DNA of 64,000 nt from Ricordea florida (Eukaryota; Cnidaria; Anthozoa; Corallimorpharia; Ricordeidae), in contig OX453285.1 of assembly GCA_949710005.1 (NCBI GenBank), forward strand, positions 5,021,132 to 5,085,131, written 5' to 3'. The notes beneath the pieces are model-generated. The model searched no databases, was not told where the DNA came from, and saw only the letters and a list, made by a program, of their open reading frames with translations. Of this stretch, positions 1-12,695 are shown one piece after another. The translations under genes were made by a program, and so were the position numbers. Positions within the stretch are counted from its first letter, which is position 1, and every line of letters begins with the position of its first letter.

Positions 1-1640
1 TACAAGGGGATACGTTTCACAGACAAAACACCAAACTTGACCAAATAAATGGGAACGACAACCTGGGGGAAACAACCTCCAACTCATCAACTATATCAAA
101 GTTAATATTCAATTTAGTGGGATACAAGTGGTAGTAACTCGATAAAAACGCTGTTCCACAGGTGATATAACACTGGGCGAAAGCAAAGCTGAGAGTAAGA
201 ACAAACACTCTCTCAGTTGGCTGTGGCAGATTTCTATGACAATATCATCCGCAACTGTAAACGTAAAAACCTTTCCTTCCAAGAGTTGACCCTTCTCTAA
301 AACCCCTGCTGAACGTTTCAACATCGTTAACTAAAATGTTGGAGCGTTCACGGTCCGCCTTGGATGACCTTGACCCAACATTTTTAAGTTTGACGACTCT
401 TGAAAAATGTTTCTGAATCCAACATCACGAGCTACTTGGCAAAAAATGTTGCAGTTAAGCTGAAACTTTAGACGCAAAGGATCAAGTTATATCTGATGGC
501 ACTATTTACACAATTAAAACAATGCTGGGGATTCATTCACACACCTCTCTTGTCACTGTGTCTCCTACCACTTAATTCCACACTGCATCCTGGCAACAGA
601 AAGGTCACGAAAGAATGTTTAGACTGACACTGTAAACGTTATTGTGATCCGACAAACACGACCTCCGCTCTTACTTTGAAACTCGCTTTCAAGTGTTGAA
701 AGAAAGAGGGAACACCAAGGTAAAAATTGATGTTCTCGACCCTGACAAAAGTGACAGAAAGGTATAACAGACAGGTGCCGGGTTTTAGATACTCGCAGAA
801 ACTACATGCACGCTATCAATTGCAATAAAGAAATGGAAAATTAACAAGGGCAAAACGTAAAATTGATAAATAGCAAAGAGGTGCTTAGTGCGGTTTCCGA
901 TAATTGCGCTCACCTGGCAACAACAAAGAAACAGGAACTTAGAGTTTCTAAGGACAAAAAGTGACATTGATATTTATTATATAATCAAAGGCATCATGTG
1001 GTGAGCTCGTGGAATAAGATGTTGGGTCAGGGATCTTATTTTGCGAATTATCAAGCGTATAGAGTGGTTTCAAATTCCGTGCAATACACTTCACTGAATT
1101 ACGATTTCATTTCTTTGTTCTATTTTGCTACCTTGAACTTGAGACGATCGAGAAGCGATAGAATATTTTGTATTGTTTACGCTTGATATCCTGATTCCCT
1201 GACCATCCCGATAGCTCTCCACGAGCTAAAAATGGTTACGTGTCATGTCCTGCTGCACGTTTCCTAACCCGAACCGAACACGCAAAGATCATATGAGTTC
1301 CGAATATTACATTGTTTACGCCTGACTTCGTGATTTCCCCATCCACCAAAATAGCTCTTGAGCTTAACCTCCACGAACTAAGAATGAGTGTTATACCGTG
1401 GCAACAAATTGATAAAATTGATAGCACACGTGTGTGATATAAGTAACAAGTGGACCATCCAATATGCCGGATCGCCCTCACCGCCTCTAACCGTCAATCC
1501 CTCACTACCTTTTAAATGTTCTAAACCCGAGACTCTGCTCGGCCTACCACTGCGTGTTATCCGTTGGACGGGCCAGTAGTACCACTCTAATGTGCAGTCT
1601 CCGGGAGTTGTCCAACAGTATCTGAATTTGCCGCTCTTTC
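1..1640. other. No recognisable gene
   Basis: Only short open frames are present and none has codon structure, splice signals or motifs that I can defend. A weak direct repeat of roughly 70-80 bp is visible (about 1158-1230 and 1304-1388, both containing ttgtttacgc followed by a ccacgagct/ccacgaact stretch). Probably old repeat-derived DNA. Confidence 0.5.
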
Positions 1641-1649
1641 TGCCAAGTT

Positions 1650-3050
1650 CTATGCTCCTGGCAACTGGGCAACACTAGTACTCTTTGGGTTTTCTGACGC
1701 CAAAGTCGTGTTTTCTGCTTCTGAACTAACATGATCCTCCCCCTCCGGCTCCCCCATTGTACCTGCCAACGGTCTAGTCGTTGTGTCTGCGTCCAGACTT
1801 TCTATCTCACCTCCTACGGCCATCTCCCCTCCATTCCCACGAAGCTCCTGCATTTTGGTTTCCTTGTGAATCCTTCTTATTGACTGTAGAAGTGCTCACA
1901 GTTTAATTTGGTTGCGATGCACTATTCTTCTTCAGGTTCTTACAGATAATACTCCGCATTTCTGGATCCTGTACACAACATCGCCCACTTACTTAACAAT
2001 TTTCCAAGGCCCCACCCACGGGCAATTCAACTTTTGGCGTCGTCCCCTTCAGTCTTATTCGGAGACTGCAGATGGGTGTGGTACTACCAGAAATGGCGTT
2101 AAAAAGATAACGCTCAGCGGTAGACAATCGCGAATGCGACACTGTCCTGACTTTGAATACTATTGATCATACTTCTTTTAGGGCGATACCTCTTCATTGA
2201 TTAAACTCACCCCCCTACTCACGCCACCCGAACCAGCGTCACACAGAGCAACTATGTCCTAGCCGGCAAGGTTAACTTTCATATATGCCGTAAGCATCAC
2301 TCAGCGTTAGTTTGTTTATATAATGTACCACACCTGTGCCAGAGTTGCATGGTTGGGAAGCGAGGCGACCCTCAGTCACTTCCCCACTCTGTTTCCCCGG
2401 TTCCCACGTTGGCACTTAATCGAGCCCTGCATATGCCCTCTACGATCGCATCCAAGGCATGTGATTTCCTGGCCCTTTCTCGTGAAGTGGCCCAACTTAT
2501 GGCAATTCCAGCATTCGGTTGATATGGTAGCCCGTTCCCGTGGAAAGGGTGTTCTGCCTCATGAAGCTTGCACTCGTGCAATTCGTTCTTCCAGTTGATA
2601 CGTTATTCTCACTACAAGCGGAGCCCATTTCTCTTTCCAGATTAGCAACACGCTCATACAAAGCCGCAACTTGTGCCTCCTGTTTAGCTCCATAAATTTT
2701 GGCTCCACTTTTAAGTCTTCGGTAGCTTCCTTTAGTATATCCACTCTAACGGTGTTTGCCAAAGATCTTGCTTGTTCCTTCTCCAGGGCTACTTTCTCTA
2801 ATTGCTCTAAAGTAAATGTATCAGTGTGAGCGATCACTTTTGCAGTGAGATTTGCGTCGGAAACATTTAATGCCAAAAGCGTCAGTAACATGCCTGCCAA
2901 TTTCTCTAGCATTTGCTCCTGCCCTCTGGGACTTCCAAATAACATCAAGTCGACAATGACCCTTATTTTTATCGACAGGAATCATTTCGTACTCATCATC
3001 TGCGCTACCTTCTAGGAGACATTCAATCAATTGGACTTTTTTTTTCACTG
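1650..3050 (-). pseudogene. Decayed retroelement gag-like gene
   Basis: Read on the minus strand, 2410-2510 encodes two adjacent CCHC-like zinc knuckles: one beginning CWNCHKLGHF whose fourth ligand is displaced, and one of the form C-x2-C-x4-H-x6-C (CLGCDRRGHM...KC). Such tandem knuckles are typical of the nucleocapsid part of LTR-retrotransposon Gag. Upstream on the same strand (2559-2948) is a 129-codon open frame rich in charged helical sequence, and downstream (1650-1853) an acidic Ser/Glu-rich frame, but the three pieces lie in different frames with stops between them. I see no protease or reverse transcriptase next to it. This is an old truncated copy; the Gypsy versus BEL assignment is open. 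Confidence 0.35.
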
Positions 3051-3445
3051 CTTATTTCTTTCGCCTGAAACCATGAAATGTAGAAAACACGAGCCGCAGG
3101 CGAGTGTCTTCTACATTTCCCGAGTAGAAACAACAAAGCACACAGATCGAAAATCCGACGCCATTTAATACCAACTTCTCGACTGTTTTAGCTTCTTCTT
3201 CTTTACTTGTTTTATTATTCTCAGCTTTAAAACTTTCTCCTGCTTCGCAGAGAACTTCAACCTGAATTTCTTCAAAGAAAATGTTTTTCGCCATCTCTTA
3301 CGGAATTGTCGGGGAGAGGTAATGTGGCGAAAAACAATAAAACACGCTTTTTCTATGTTTTCTACACTGATAAACCGTAGGTTTTTGACTAATCAGAGCG
3401 CGCGTAAGAACGAAGCTATATTATAAGTATAAATGAAATCCGCAC

Positions 3446-3659
3446 ATAGGTGATATTACTGTCCGTGTAGCGTTTTTATCAATTTCCTACCCCACCGCAC
3501 TATATTTTACCACTAAATTTTGTATAATAAAAAGAAAATTACATGGTCTTTTGGAGACACTAAAATTTCTTTCCACATGTTGAAAAATATTTCACTCGTT
3601 CGCTCGTTTCACTCGAAGAGAAATATTTTATCTCCGCGTAGCCAAGTAATATCACCTAT
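3446..3659. repeat. Foldback/MITE-like element
   Basis: The 15-bp sequence ataggtgatattact at 3446-3460 recurs in inverted orientation at 3645-3659 (agtaatatcacctat), enclosing about 180 bp of A/T-rich DNA. No open frame lies inside. It has the form of a small non-autonomous inverted-repeat element; the family is not identified. Confidence 0.5.
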
Positions 3660-4440
3660 ATAACAAATAAGTGCTGGGTTTTTTGATACAGAATCTATGG
3701 CTCGTCAAGCGCACGTATATCGATTCAAAACCTTTGAAAAATTTTTCGGGCTCAAAACGAATCGTAAAAGCATGAGGCCACGCTCTCAAAATCTCTTCCC
3801 TCAAACCGTCTTAATTTACACTAATTTAGAAGAGTAAGGTCCCCCTCTTACAATTCTGGATCACGATAGCAAAATCGTATCTGCTTCCATAGTGATACTC
3901 ATGATTGACCTTTGGCAATAGCTGATGGTAAAAACGTCTTGGTAGTTATATTGTAATGTCATTTATGGCACCTGAAATCGTCGCAAATAATTTAAAGTCT
4001 TTCAAAACACGCAAGCCTGTAATTACAAATGGAGAGAAATACTTTTTTGTTCTCGTCTAGTCTGTACAACTTAAAGGCGAGAAAAATTTTATAGCAGCAG
4101 CAATTCCAAGAAACTGATTGACGTTTACCTCGTCGCCAATAGCTCTAGCTATGATTATGTAATGTACTTCTGTATTTTCGTGTCGCGCCAACAATGCCCG
4201 CTTCATCCAATGCAAGGTCTAGACAATCATAGTTACGTATTCTTGATATTGACGCTAATCTGATTCAAAATAATTAAACTTGGAGAGTCGGCAGCAATCT
4301 TTTATCTTCTGCGATAAGGAAGGGTTAAATATCAGGCACTTTGTCAAAACGGGTCAGTTTGCAATCGGTGCTGATAAGCCAACCCACTTCACTCTTTGGT
4401 GAGTTACGTTTTCTCTGTTTTAGAGAAAGAGCAACTTTGA
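3660..4440. other. Non-coding stretch, nothing recognised
   Basis: No open frame with defensible coding character and no repeat structure that I can delimit. Confidence 0.4.
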
Positions 4441-4469
4441 AATATTGCACTGCATTGTTTGAGCCTTAG

Positions 4470-4720
4470 ATGAAAGAGATAGAACTACACTGTATGGTAA
4501 AACAAAAACTACCACAGTACAGTGCTATTCATAAGAATCCCAAAGAATGGTCCCACTGCATGGTTTTGATTCACAGACGAAAAGGTAGAACCACACTGTA
4601 CAACAGTAGAGTACTGTTCAGTACGTTTCTTAACAATGGCTACACTGCATGATTTGATTCATAAATAAAAAATTAGAATCATGTTGTATAGTTAAACAAA
4701 CAGCGCTAAATTACAGTATT
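4470..4720 (+). repeat. Diverged copies of the 106-bp repeat
   Basis: About two imperfect copies of the 106-bp unit that is well preserved at 5215-5925: the marks cagtac...tgttca, actgcatggttt and gaaccacactgta recur in order. It lies just upstream of a relic of the transporter exon, as the other arrays in the window lie near copies of that locus. Confidence 0.6.
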
Positions 4721-4734
4721 GCTCGACAGCAAGG

Positions 4735-5180
4735 GTAAAAAAGCCATCAAGCATGGGTGGCCATGCAGCCTTCTCTCCGTGATTAAAATAGATTAAAAGT
4801 TAGGAGTGAAGTTGAGTCAAGACTGATAAAACTGTCCGACGCACTTTTCCTTGTAGATACCTGGAAGGGCCGGTTTCAACACAGAGGAAGCAGAGAATAA
4901 AAGATAGCAGAGCAAAAAGGAATACGCAAGGTGAGGTTGCCCTTGACTTCAAAAGCCCTGGAAGTTACAATCTCAAACCGGTTGATTCACCAACGCTGAT
5001 TACCACGGGATCGCAGGCGTTTTCCTTTCATAGTCAACACAGGCAACGTAACTGTTTTCCTTTATGTTTTTATTTCCGGCTCGAAATCTGATACGTGTAT
5101 CTGTTTAAGATCTGTAACTCACAAAGATGTCCTTCGCGATATAGGCGCGGTCATTGCTCACGAATGTGAATCTAGCGCCC
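4735..5180 (+). pseudogene. Relic of TauE/SafE transporter exon A and its intron
   Basis: This segment is paralogous to the first recognised coding exon of the transporter at 19207-19572 and the intron following it. Shared blocks include aagccctggaagttacaatc, caccaacgctgattaccacg, and the downstream intronic tttccggctcgaaatc...acgtgtatctgtttaag. The reading frame is not maintained and the equivalent of the donor is only partly preserved (ggcaacgtaac). It is one of three copies of this context in the window (this one, 19300-19700 and 24560-24850). Confidence 0.6.
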
Positions 5181-5214
5181 TTAAATTTGCGGTTATTTAA
5201 TTCTCACAGTCAGC

Positions 5215-5925
5215 TTTCTCAACTGCATTAGAGTAAAACACAGTGCAGTACTGTTTAGTAGGTTTCCAAATAGTCATATACTGCATGGTTTGACCCACAG
5301 ATGGAAAAGTTAGAAACACACTTTATAGTAAACCAAAGAGTACTACAATCTGGGGCCCTTAGCTTAAAATTGCGGTTATTTAATTCTTACAATCAGCTCT
5401 ACCAATTGCTTTAAAGTAAAACGCAGTTCACTACTGTTCAGTAGCTTTCGAAAGAATGGTCACACTGCATGGTTTGATTCACAGATAAAAAAGTCACAAC
5501 CACAATGTATACTAAAACAATCAATACTACAGTACAGCACTGTTCAGTAGCTTTTCAACGAATGGTCACACTGCATGGTTTGATCCACAGATGAAAAAGA
5601 TAGAACCACACTGTATAGTAAAACAAACAGTACCACAGTACAGTACTGTTCAGTAGCTTTACAAAGAATGGTCTCACTGCATGGTTTAATCCACAGATGA
5701 AAAAGTTAGAACCACACTGTATAGTAAAACAAACAGTACCACAGTACAGTACTGTTCAGTAGCTTTACAAAGAATGGTCACACTGCATGGTTTGATCCAC
5801 AGATGAAAAAGTTAGAACCACACTGTATAGTAAAACAAACAGTACCACAGTACAGTACTGTTCAGTAGCTTTACAAAGAATGGTCTCACTGCATGGTTTG
5901 ATCCACAGATGAAAAGGTGAGAGCC
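5215..5925 (+). repeat. 106-bp tandem repeat array
   Basis: Tandem array with a period of exactly 106 bp in its well-preserved part (unit starts at 5641, 5747 and 5853) and diverged units upstream. Each unit contains the palindrome acagtactgt embedded in ccacagtacagtactgttca, followed by actgcatggtttgatccaca and gaaccacactgtatagtaaa. No coding function is evident. The same unit appears at 4470, 16930, 20815 (inverted), 23490, 24860 and, strongly diverged, near 34240. Confidence 0.9.
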
Positions 5926-6090
5926 ATAGTGATCGCTCGAGGATGTAAATCTAATCTAGGGCCCTGAATGTTGTGCTTCTTTTACTTGGCCCTCCAACTT
6001 ATTGAGCCATAGCTTGAGTCTTTTAATGTTGCACAGGCAACTCAAGTTGTTTTAATGTTTTTATTTCCGGTTTGAAATCCGATACGTGTA

Positions 6091-6560
6091 CACAGCACGA
6101 AATAACTACTTTACTTCCCAGTAAAGATTTCTTAAAGGTTAATTAAAGAATTACTTCCTATCACTTTAAGTTTGTCTTAAAAATTTTAAACATTTATTTC
6201 CTTTATCTTTAAGAAGTACGCTTAAAGCACTTAATGAACAATTTAAGGGTCTTTAAGGCTTGCCTGTAAAGAGTCAGTAAAAGCATCTTTACTAACCTTT
6301 AAGTTGTAAATAAAGGGAACGGAAATGATTCTTTAATGTAACTTTAAGACAGTAAATGTCCATTAAATGTTAAGAAAATAATCCTTTATGTTGGCTTTAA
6401 GTGTTAATTAAAGAGTCTGGAAAGAGCAGTTGAAAAGCCCTTATTATGACAAGTAAAGGCTGTAAATCCCTTTTATTACATATTAACAGATCCCTTTCAG
6501 TATACTTAAGAGATTGAATTAAAGATGTTGATACTAGCACTGCAACTTAATTAATGCAGA
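6091..6560. repeat. Left subterminal repeat region of the transposon
   Basis: Dense direct and inverted copies of cttaaag/ctttaag and attaaag at intervals of 10-30 bp, matching a region of the same character at the other end (16340-16804). In CACTA elements such subterminal repeats bind the transposase; that role is inferred here. Confidence 0.6.
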
Positions 6561-8372
6561 TTAACCTCCCATGCCAATTATTCCCCCAGGTCATGAGGAA
6601 ATGTGAAACTAGCCAGCAGGTTAAAAAATCTGCCAAAAGTTATGCAAAGATTTGCAATGGCTGCACACATTTGTAAGTCACCCAGTCCGCTCCTCCATAC
6701 AAATTAACAAATTAAACCAAGTCAGCTTTCAGAAACAAAGATTTATTGTGTAATATATTTTAAAGGCTAGCTAATTCGTAGGTAAAACTAAAGGACATTC
6801 AAATGCAGGCAGAAACAGCACTGTCAAAATAGTATATAATTCATTGTTATAAAATTCTGAAATATATATTAAACAACAAATTGAAGTCATCACAATAATT
6901 ATTTATACCCAAATATACATTGTTCTTAATAAATGCAACAATCAATTGTCCATTATTTTCAATCATACCAAATGCACATATATACTTTCATAAATTAATT
7001 CTTTTCTTTAAATGAAAAATATTTATATTTACAGAGCCTGTGTAAACTTCCCACAGCTAGTGACAACTATGTAAAGTTGTCATCCAAACACAAGCTATGA
7101 TAAACGTTTCGCTTGTACTTTCCTATCTTATGGTGAATGATCATGGAACTATAGTGTCACCTCAATAAAAATTTCAATTTTGTTAATATCTGTTTCCTAT
7201 AAAGACTAAGGAAATAATAACAAGTTACTGGGAATGAAAGGATCACAGTATGCAGTATAATTAATATACTTTTCTTTTTCAATTGACTATGGAAGAACCA
7301 AAACTTAAGTAGACCTAATTATAGGAGATGCTCACAGTTGGACAACCAATCAGAACTCAAAGCAAATACAAGTCATCAGCTCCAAGAGTGGCAAAATGTG
7401 TGTGAACTAAGCACAAATGGTTCTAGTTTACATGCACTTATTACTGGTTAAATATGATGTTAAGACAATATTCTGTTATAGAGAATTGCAAGGTTACTCT
7501 TGCCATTAAATTGGGAATCATTCATGTGCCAATAATGCTATGTTTCTAACAAAACCAACTCTTGACACTGGGCCAGAGCATAGGATTCCTTTAGCTGCTT
7601 AATTATATAAATTATTCCTACCTATGAACTGGCATATTAAGCACCAGTGTCATTAATATATTAAAACAAATTAGACTAGTATTATACATGTAGGCTATTT
7701 TCAGTGCTATCAACAAAATGTGTCTTTTTCATAACAGTATTGACACAGGATTATACTTCCTTTGTTGCAAAAGTATGGTTTGTACAAGCTCTGAGTATAT
7801 TCTCCAACTGATATCTTCCAGTTGCAAAATGTCACAAGCTTAAAGGAAATATTCCAGTTTTCTGTGAAGGATAATAAAACTGATAACATGTATTTGGTTT
7901 AGAAAAATGCATGGCTACTTGTCCTTGACTTTATCTATTTATCTCAAAGCCCTTTTCACCCTCAAAACAGTCTTGCTTCTTGGAACAGATAACATCCTTG
8001 GACAAATATCAATGCATATCTTCTTGCAAGTTGAAAATAATTGTTTATATCACGCCATAGAAAATACAGCCAATCAAAATGCTGGAAAGCTGTGGTATAT
8101 TTGTGAGTATTTTATTCAACCTTTCCTTTGATCTGTGCAATTCAACAGTATCACACCCAACCTTCCCATCATGCATTGGGATTTTCTTTGGCATGGTATA
8201 AACATTTATGTAAACCTTTCTGGTGGTATGCTGTGGAATATCCCACTCATCACTAGTATTTACTTACTACACACAAGCCTAAAGATTGAGTGGGATATTC
8301 CACAGGATAGCACTTAAAAGTGTTGTATAACTAGTATGTACACTGCAAGTGGAACATGTGTATAATTTTTCT
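6560..8372. other. Non-coding interior of the transposon
   Basis: A/T-rich with only short open frames lacking motifs or splice support. It contains a hairpin at about 8231-8305: gctgtggaatatcccactca on the left arm and the inverted tgagtgggatattccacag on the right, separated by about 40 bp. Confidence 0.5.
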
Positions 8373-11148
8373 CTACAATGAAACACATGCCCATCCTGGG
8401 CAATCAGCTGGCCTTGGGAGAGAAGAAAGTACCCCTTCCTTTCTCACCCTTTTTACTGCTCTCTGTTGGGAGCATTTAGATTGTCCTTTTGTATAAATCT
8501 TATCTAGTTTTGCCTTTCTCTTCTTTAGTTGATCACTCTCCCATGGTATTGTCCTGACAACATATACCAGGGTGTCTCCTTCCATGTCAGACTCTTCGGA
8601 GGACATATAGCCTTCAGTTAGTAACTCTGCCATTCTGCCTCGAGCCCCATCACTCCATTTTGTTGCCTTGTCTAAAGCAACTGTCCTTCTTGTTATTTTC
8701 TAGCATGAAAAACAAAACACAATTCAATGAAGCTTTGTATACTGTGACTAATGATGGTCATCAGATGCCAGTAGGGCAGAATTTGAACACACACAAAAAC
8801 AATATATGTTACCTTTATCAGTGGTGCCATAGTGTAATGGCCCATTACCAACAGAATACTGGTCACCCATAACAATTAAATGGTTATGTTCTGTGTGAGG
8901 TTCAGTTGCTTTCTGTCATTTCAAGTATGGTTACTAAATCTTACCTCTCTTTTCCTTCCCTGTCGCCTGCACTTTCTTTCGTGCTCTTCATATGTACCAG
9001 ACTTTTTCTTCTGGTCTGTCTCCACTGATGTCAGGAAGTATCTTCTAAATGCCTCTGTAGGTAAGAAAGAGATAGAGACACTGTTAGAGTGGAAAGTACA
9101 GTAAATGGGGTCATTCTGTAGGTACCGTTACAGATGACATAATGCATTGTTTTACCATTGTGTGTAAATTATTCAGTAACATCTTTGTTATTGTCTTGCA
9201 TTTGTTTTACGTCACCTGTGACCATACCTGCAGAAGGAGCCAGTAAATGAATGTCACTCTAATTTGTACTGGAGGAGAGCATGTAGTTATGTAGCTGTTC
9301 TCTGCTTGACAATGTTGATTTAGAAACATAATTGGAACATCGCACAAATGACAAAAGTATTATTTCAAACCTTGTGACAGGTACAATAATGTTACAGAAG
9401 CATATTACAAAATTACATAACTTTATTTGACTTAAAAAAAAATGTCTCCCGCATTGTGGTAGTTCTGATGACAAAGTTTCGAATCTTAGCAATCATGTTT
9501 ATAAAATTCCAGTCTTGATTCAAAAACAAATATATGTAGTACAGTTTACACGACAACAATACTAGTGCACATGTAGACGCCTCAGCATGTTACACAGACA
9601 AATGTTCAAAATAAACCTTACCTTCAATTTGGGCATCTGACCACTGGCATTTGTCCTGCCCACCAACATAATGGTAGATTTCCCATCTTACTCGCTGTAA
9701 AATGGTGGCATTATTGGCTGAGTCCACACTTAAATAATGGAAGAGAAAGAGAATACAAAATGTCAGGGACAAATTAACAGTGTATTGCCCATGTAGAAAA
9801 TAATAATATTGATGTGCTCACTTCGAACAGTACATGCTGCAATTACCCCAAAATATGTTTGTCAGAATTTAAAATGTTGAAAATCCAATCTTTACAGGAC
9901 TGTACAGCAAAAAAAATTAGGTAAGTAAATTTGAAATATAAAAGTTATTTCAGAACCAAAAAAACAGCCTTGAAATTGCTGACATGGTTGTTACGAGGCA
10001 CATGGAAAAAACATCCTTCATTTACAACAACAATATTTCTAAATAACATTCAGTATTTGCTATATATTATTTTCAGTCACCAATAGTGAACAGGGTTCAA
10101 AACAGGAAAAGATACTATTCTGGAGGCCTTTCAAGGAGATGCAAAAAGAACAGTGAAAATATGCTGCCAGTAGAGTCCAAAAGCTATTACTCAGCACAGA
10201 AAATAAAGTTTGGCAAAATTGTAGTAGTGGCAGTTTTGATTATTTACCTACTGTTGCATTTATACTTCTACCAAGTTAATGCTTCAGTTAGTATTCTATA
10301 CCTTTCTTGGAGATAAAAACCAGGAAAATCTTCCTTGGTTGACAGTGTCTTAAACACTTTACGCAACGTACGCTACGAAAAAAATAGATTGACATGATAA
10401 ATATGATTATTACATGTCATTGTTTAATTATTTATAACCCTACATGGATGCTGCAATTAATCCAGGAACTGACAAATGTTTCAAAGTCAAAAGGAATTAT
10501 ACGCTTGAGTTGCCTGAAATCATTCAGGCTAAGATAAAATATTTGTCTTTCTGCATCTACTGCGTAGCCAAACGATAATTTCTCAATGTATAATATACAA
10601 GTATACACCCTTAAGTACTCGCCTGCCGAGTCGTTCGGCAAAGTCAAGAGGGCCACAAAAACTACGAAGCTTATATTCAAAAAGCCTTTAACAGTACGGT
10701 CGACAAAGCAGCAGGCAAATTAATCATTTAATCCGTTTTGATCCAAACAGAGATCCATACAAGGCCACTTGTAAATATTCTATCAAGCATAAACGTGAAG
10801 CATTGTAGTTCCCGCGAGTTCCTTTGAATTGTTCCAGACTGGCTTATACAGCTACCAAGAAATACCTTGTAGCAATTAAGAATCACATATAACAGTACTC
10901 ACCCGACAAGTTGAAGGAACTTGGATTTTGCTTTGTTTTCTTTTAAGTTGGGGCCGTACATTTCCACCATTGTCCTGTTTTTCCCTCGTGGCTTTTAGTT
11001 CAGCCAGGACCTCTCGCAGAACCTTGTTGTGTTCTGCTTCGTTTGCTCTAATGTCTTCGCGCAGCCTCTGATTTTCGATAATCACTTCTCTGTTTTTTTG
11101 AAGCGTGCGCTCCAGGAGAACGACGTGATCGTCTGTTATCGCAGCCAT
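8373..11148 (-). CDS. Multi-exon accessory gene of the transposon, minus strand
   Basis: Four coding segments on the minus strand. Exon 1 (11148 to about 10904) starts MAAITDDHVVLLERTLQ, is a strongly charged coiled coil (leucine and Glu/Arg-rich), and ends at a good donor (CGG/gtgagt). A later exon (about 9733-9622) ends GAAG/gtaagg. The next (9054-8945) is bounded by ctacag and GAG/gtaaga, and the last (8699-8373) runs from ctag to the stop. Phases of the last three agree (1, then 0). The C-terminal part contains WEIYHYVGG, a cluster of basic residues, YMSSEESD, a PWES...KLDKIY stretch and a closing RPADCPGWACV. The exon 1 to exon 2 phase does not match directly, so a small exon may be missing or the boundary is different. 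I do not recognise the function; a DNA-binding accessory role is inference from the basic composition and its place in the element. Confidence 0.6.
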
Positions 11149-11572
11149 AATACACTGTACTGTGCTCGTAGGGCTTCAAAGTATTAACTCCCGCTTGCTG
11201 AATGCCCGCGCGCTCTAGTGATAATGTATTTAACGAAGTTTGGCGCCTAAAATACTGTACTAATTTAATGTATCTCTAGGCGGGAGGAGGGGGAGGGGGA
11301 AGTGGGAAGTACAATCGAATGCCACTTTTTGCTTGAACTTAGATATCGGTTTCGAATTTTCTTGCGGTAGCAAACCCCTTATAATAGTTTATTTTTGTTG
11401 TCCTTTCATTATAAATTCTCGGTTCAGACCTAAGACTTGAGGTTCTTGTGTAGGAGATCTTATGGCCTGAGCGGGGGTGGTGCTAGGTCGATTTTATATT
11501 TCCTGGCAATCAAATGCTTCCCAAGAGACAATGGGCTGTTAGGCCAAATAATTATCCACGAACGATAGTTCG
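11149..11572. promoter_or_regulatory. Divergent promoter region between two transposon genes
   Basis: The 424 bp between the start codons of the minus-strand coiled-coil gene and the plus-strand zinc-motif gene hold no other open frame. It contains a G-rich tract (ggcgggaggagggggag near 11280) and a GC-rich segment next to the minus gene (cccgcgcgctc). A shared bidirectional promoter is inferred from the arrangement. Confidence 0.4.
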
Positions 11573-12124
11573 ATGAACTTCGCGCGCTTTCCTTCGCGCG
11601 AAACAATGGAGTTTAGGTCGCAGGTCGTGTTCTGCTCTCATTGTAACGAAAGCGTGTCTCGATCTACATATCGAAGGCATCAACTAATGACCGTTAAGAG
11701 GAAGCGTGAACTGAGTAGTTCTTCAGATTCCGACATCTCTGACAGCGATGGCTCTGAAACTTCAAGTATTGTCGATTTCCAACGCGATCCATCGAGCCCC
11801 TCTCCAGACTCTGTGAGTTTCGAAAACGGTAAGTGAGCATTTCAAATAATTATAATTTCGGTAGTTCTTACCTTCTCACGGCGTCGATTGTCGTGCACAA
11901 AAGAAATAAACACGTAACACGTGGATATGGTGTCTTCACGCGGATAATAAATCATTCTCATTCTTTAACACGATTCACATGTACCATAATTTTCTTTGTA
12001 TCTAGTTTGTTGAATGTTCTCAGTCAATTCAGTGTATTTTTCTTTTAAAGATGGAGCAGATATTGAAAGTGACCATTCCTTATCACAGGAGAGGATGATA
12101 GGTGGTAGCTCGGACAATGACAGG
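11573..12124 (+). CDS. Two-exon N-terminal fragment, CxxC...H motif protein, possible transposase start
   Basis: Exon 1 (11573 to about 11829) starts MNFARFPSRETMEFRSQ, with a second in-frame Met at 11606 that may be the true start. A compact zinc-binding-like motif follows (CSHCNESVSRSTYRRH), then a basic stretch (VKRKREL) and a long acidic Ser/Asp tract. It ends at a donor (aaacg/gtaagtg). A continuation follows the acceptor tcttttaaag at 12050 (GADIESDHSL...) and ends near 12124 at a gtaaac site. This form, a short Cys/His motif plus a Ser/Asp-rich linker, resembles the N-termini of transposase-like proteins I associate with cnidarian EnSpm elements, but no catalytic domain follows in the window. 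If real, the protein is truncated or continues in exons I cannot recognise. Confidence 0.5.
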
Positions 12125-12404
12125 GTAAACTAACAGTAATCATCATTAAGTGAAATTAAATGCGTTTTAGTTGACCCATGCAATGATTTTCTAAAAAAAA
12201 ATAAATAAGAGAAACATTCAATTTTGGAAGCAATAATTTGATATCACTAACTATTCATCATAATCCAGTTATCTGATCTTTTACATTGTTGTTGAGGCTG
12301 TTTTATTCACAAATCATTTTTCAAGGATTTGTATTTGTTTTTATGTTTTCATTGCTACTAGAGCATCAATGTGCACAGTAAGGCCCTGTTAATATGGAAA
12401 AAAG

Positions 12405-12690
12405 TTGTACTGGGTAAAAGGGCTACCAGTACCCTCCTACCCGAGGTACCAAGGGCGAGCCAAGTTTTCATACATTTTCTTAAAATACATGACGAACTGT
12501 TTACATGAGAAACAAAAAGTTGGCTTGGCTAGAAGGGTGACTCGCCTAGCCGAGTCACGCTCTTTCAATGTTAGGGTTACCCTCCTAGCCAAGCCAAATT
12601 TTCTCCAAATAAACACTTTGGCTTGCCTATCGGGGTCAACTCAGTCAAGGCGAGAAGATCAGAGCATGCACAAGCACTGTTGTTATTGAA
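12405..12690. repeat. Short interspersed repeat with internal palindromes
   Basis: Repeated related blocks (ccctcctacccgag, accctcctagccaagcc, gagccaagttttc) and an internal inverted repeat around ggtgactcgcctagccgagtcac at about 12536-12558. The open frame across it is an artefact of the repeat. Confidence 0.4.
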
Positions 12691-12695
12691 AAAAA

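Noticed and set aside
10086-10316. 76-codon plus-strand frame with a hydrophobic helix
   Set aside because: It lies within the intron of the minus-strand gene, with no start context, motif or partner exon.
10432-10680. Extra exon of the minus-strand transposon gene
   Set aside because: It would be a candidate to bridge the phase gap between exons 1 and 2, but no acceptor/donor pair gives a consistent frame.
12405-12689. 94-codon plus-strand frame
   Set aside because: It is composed of repeated blocks of a short interspersed element and has no coding features.
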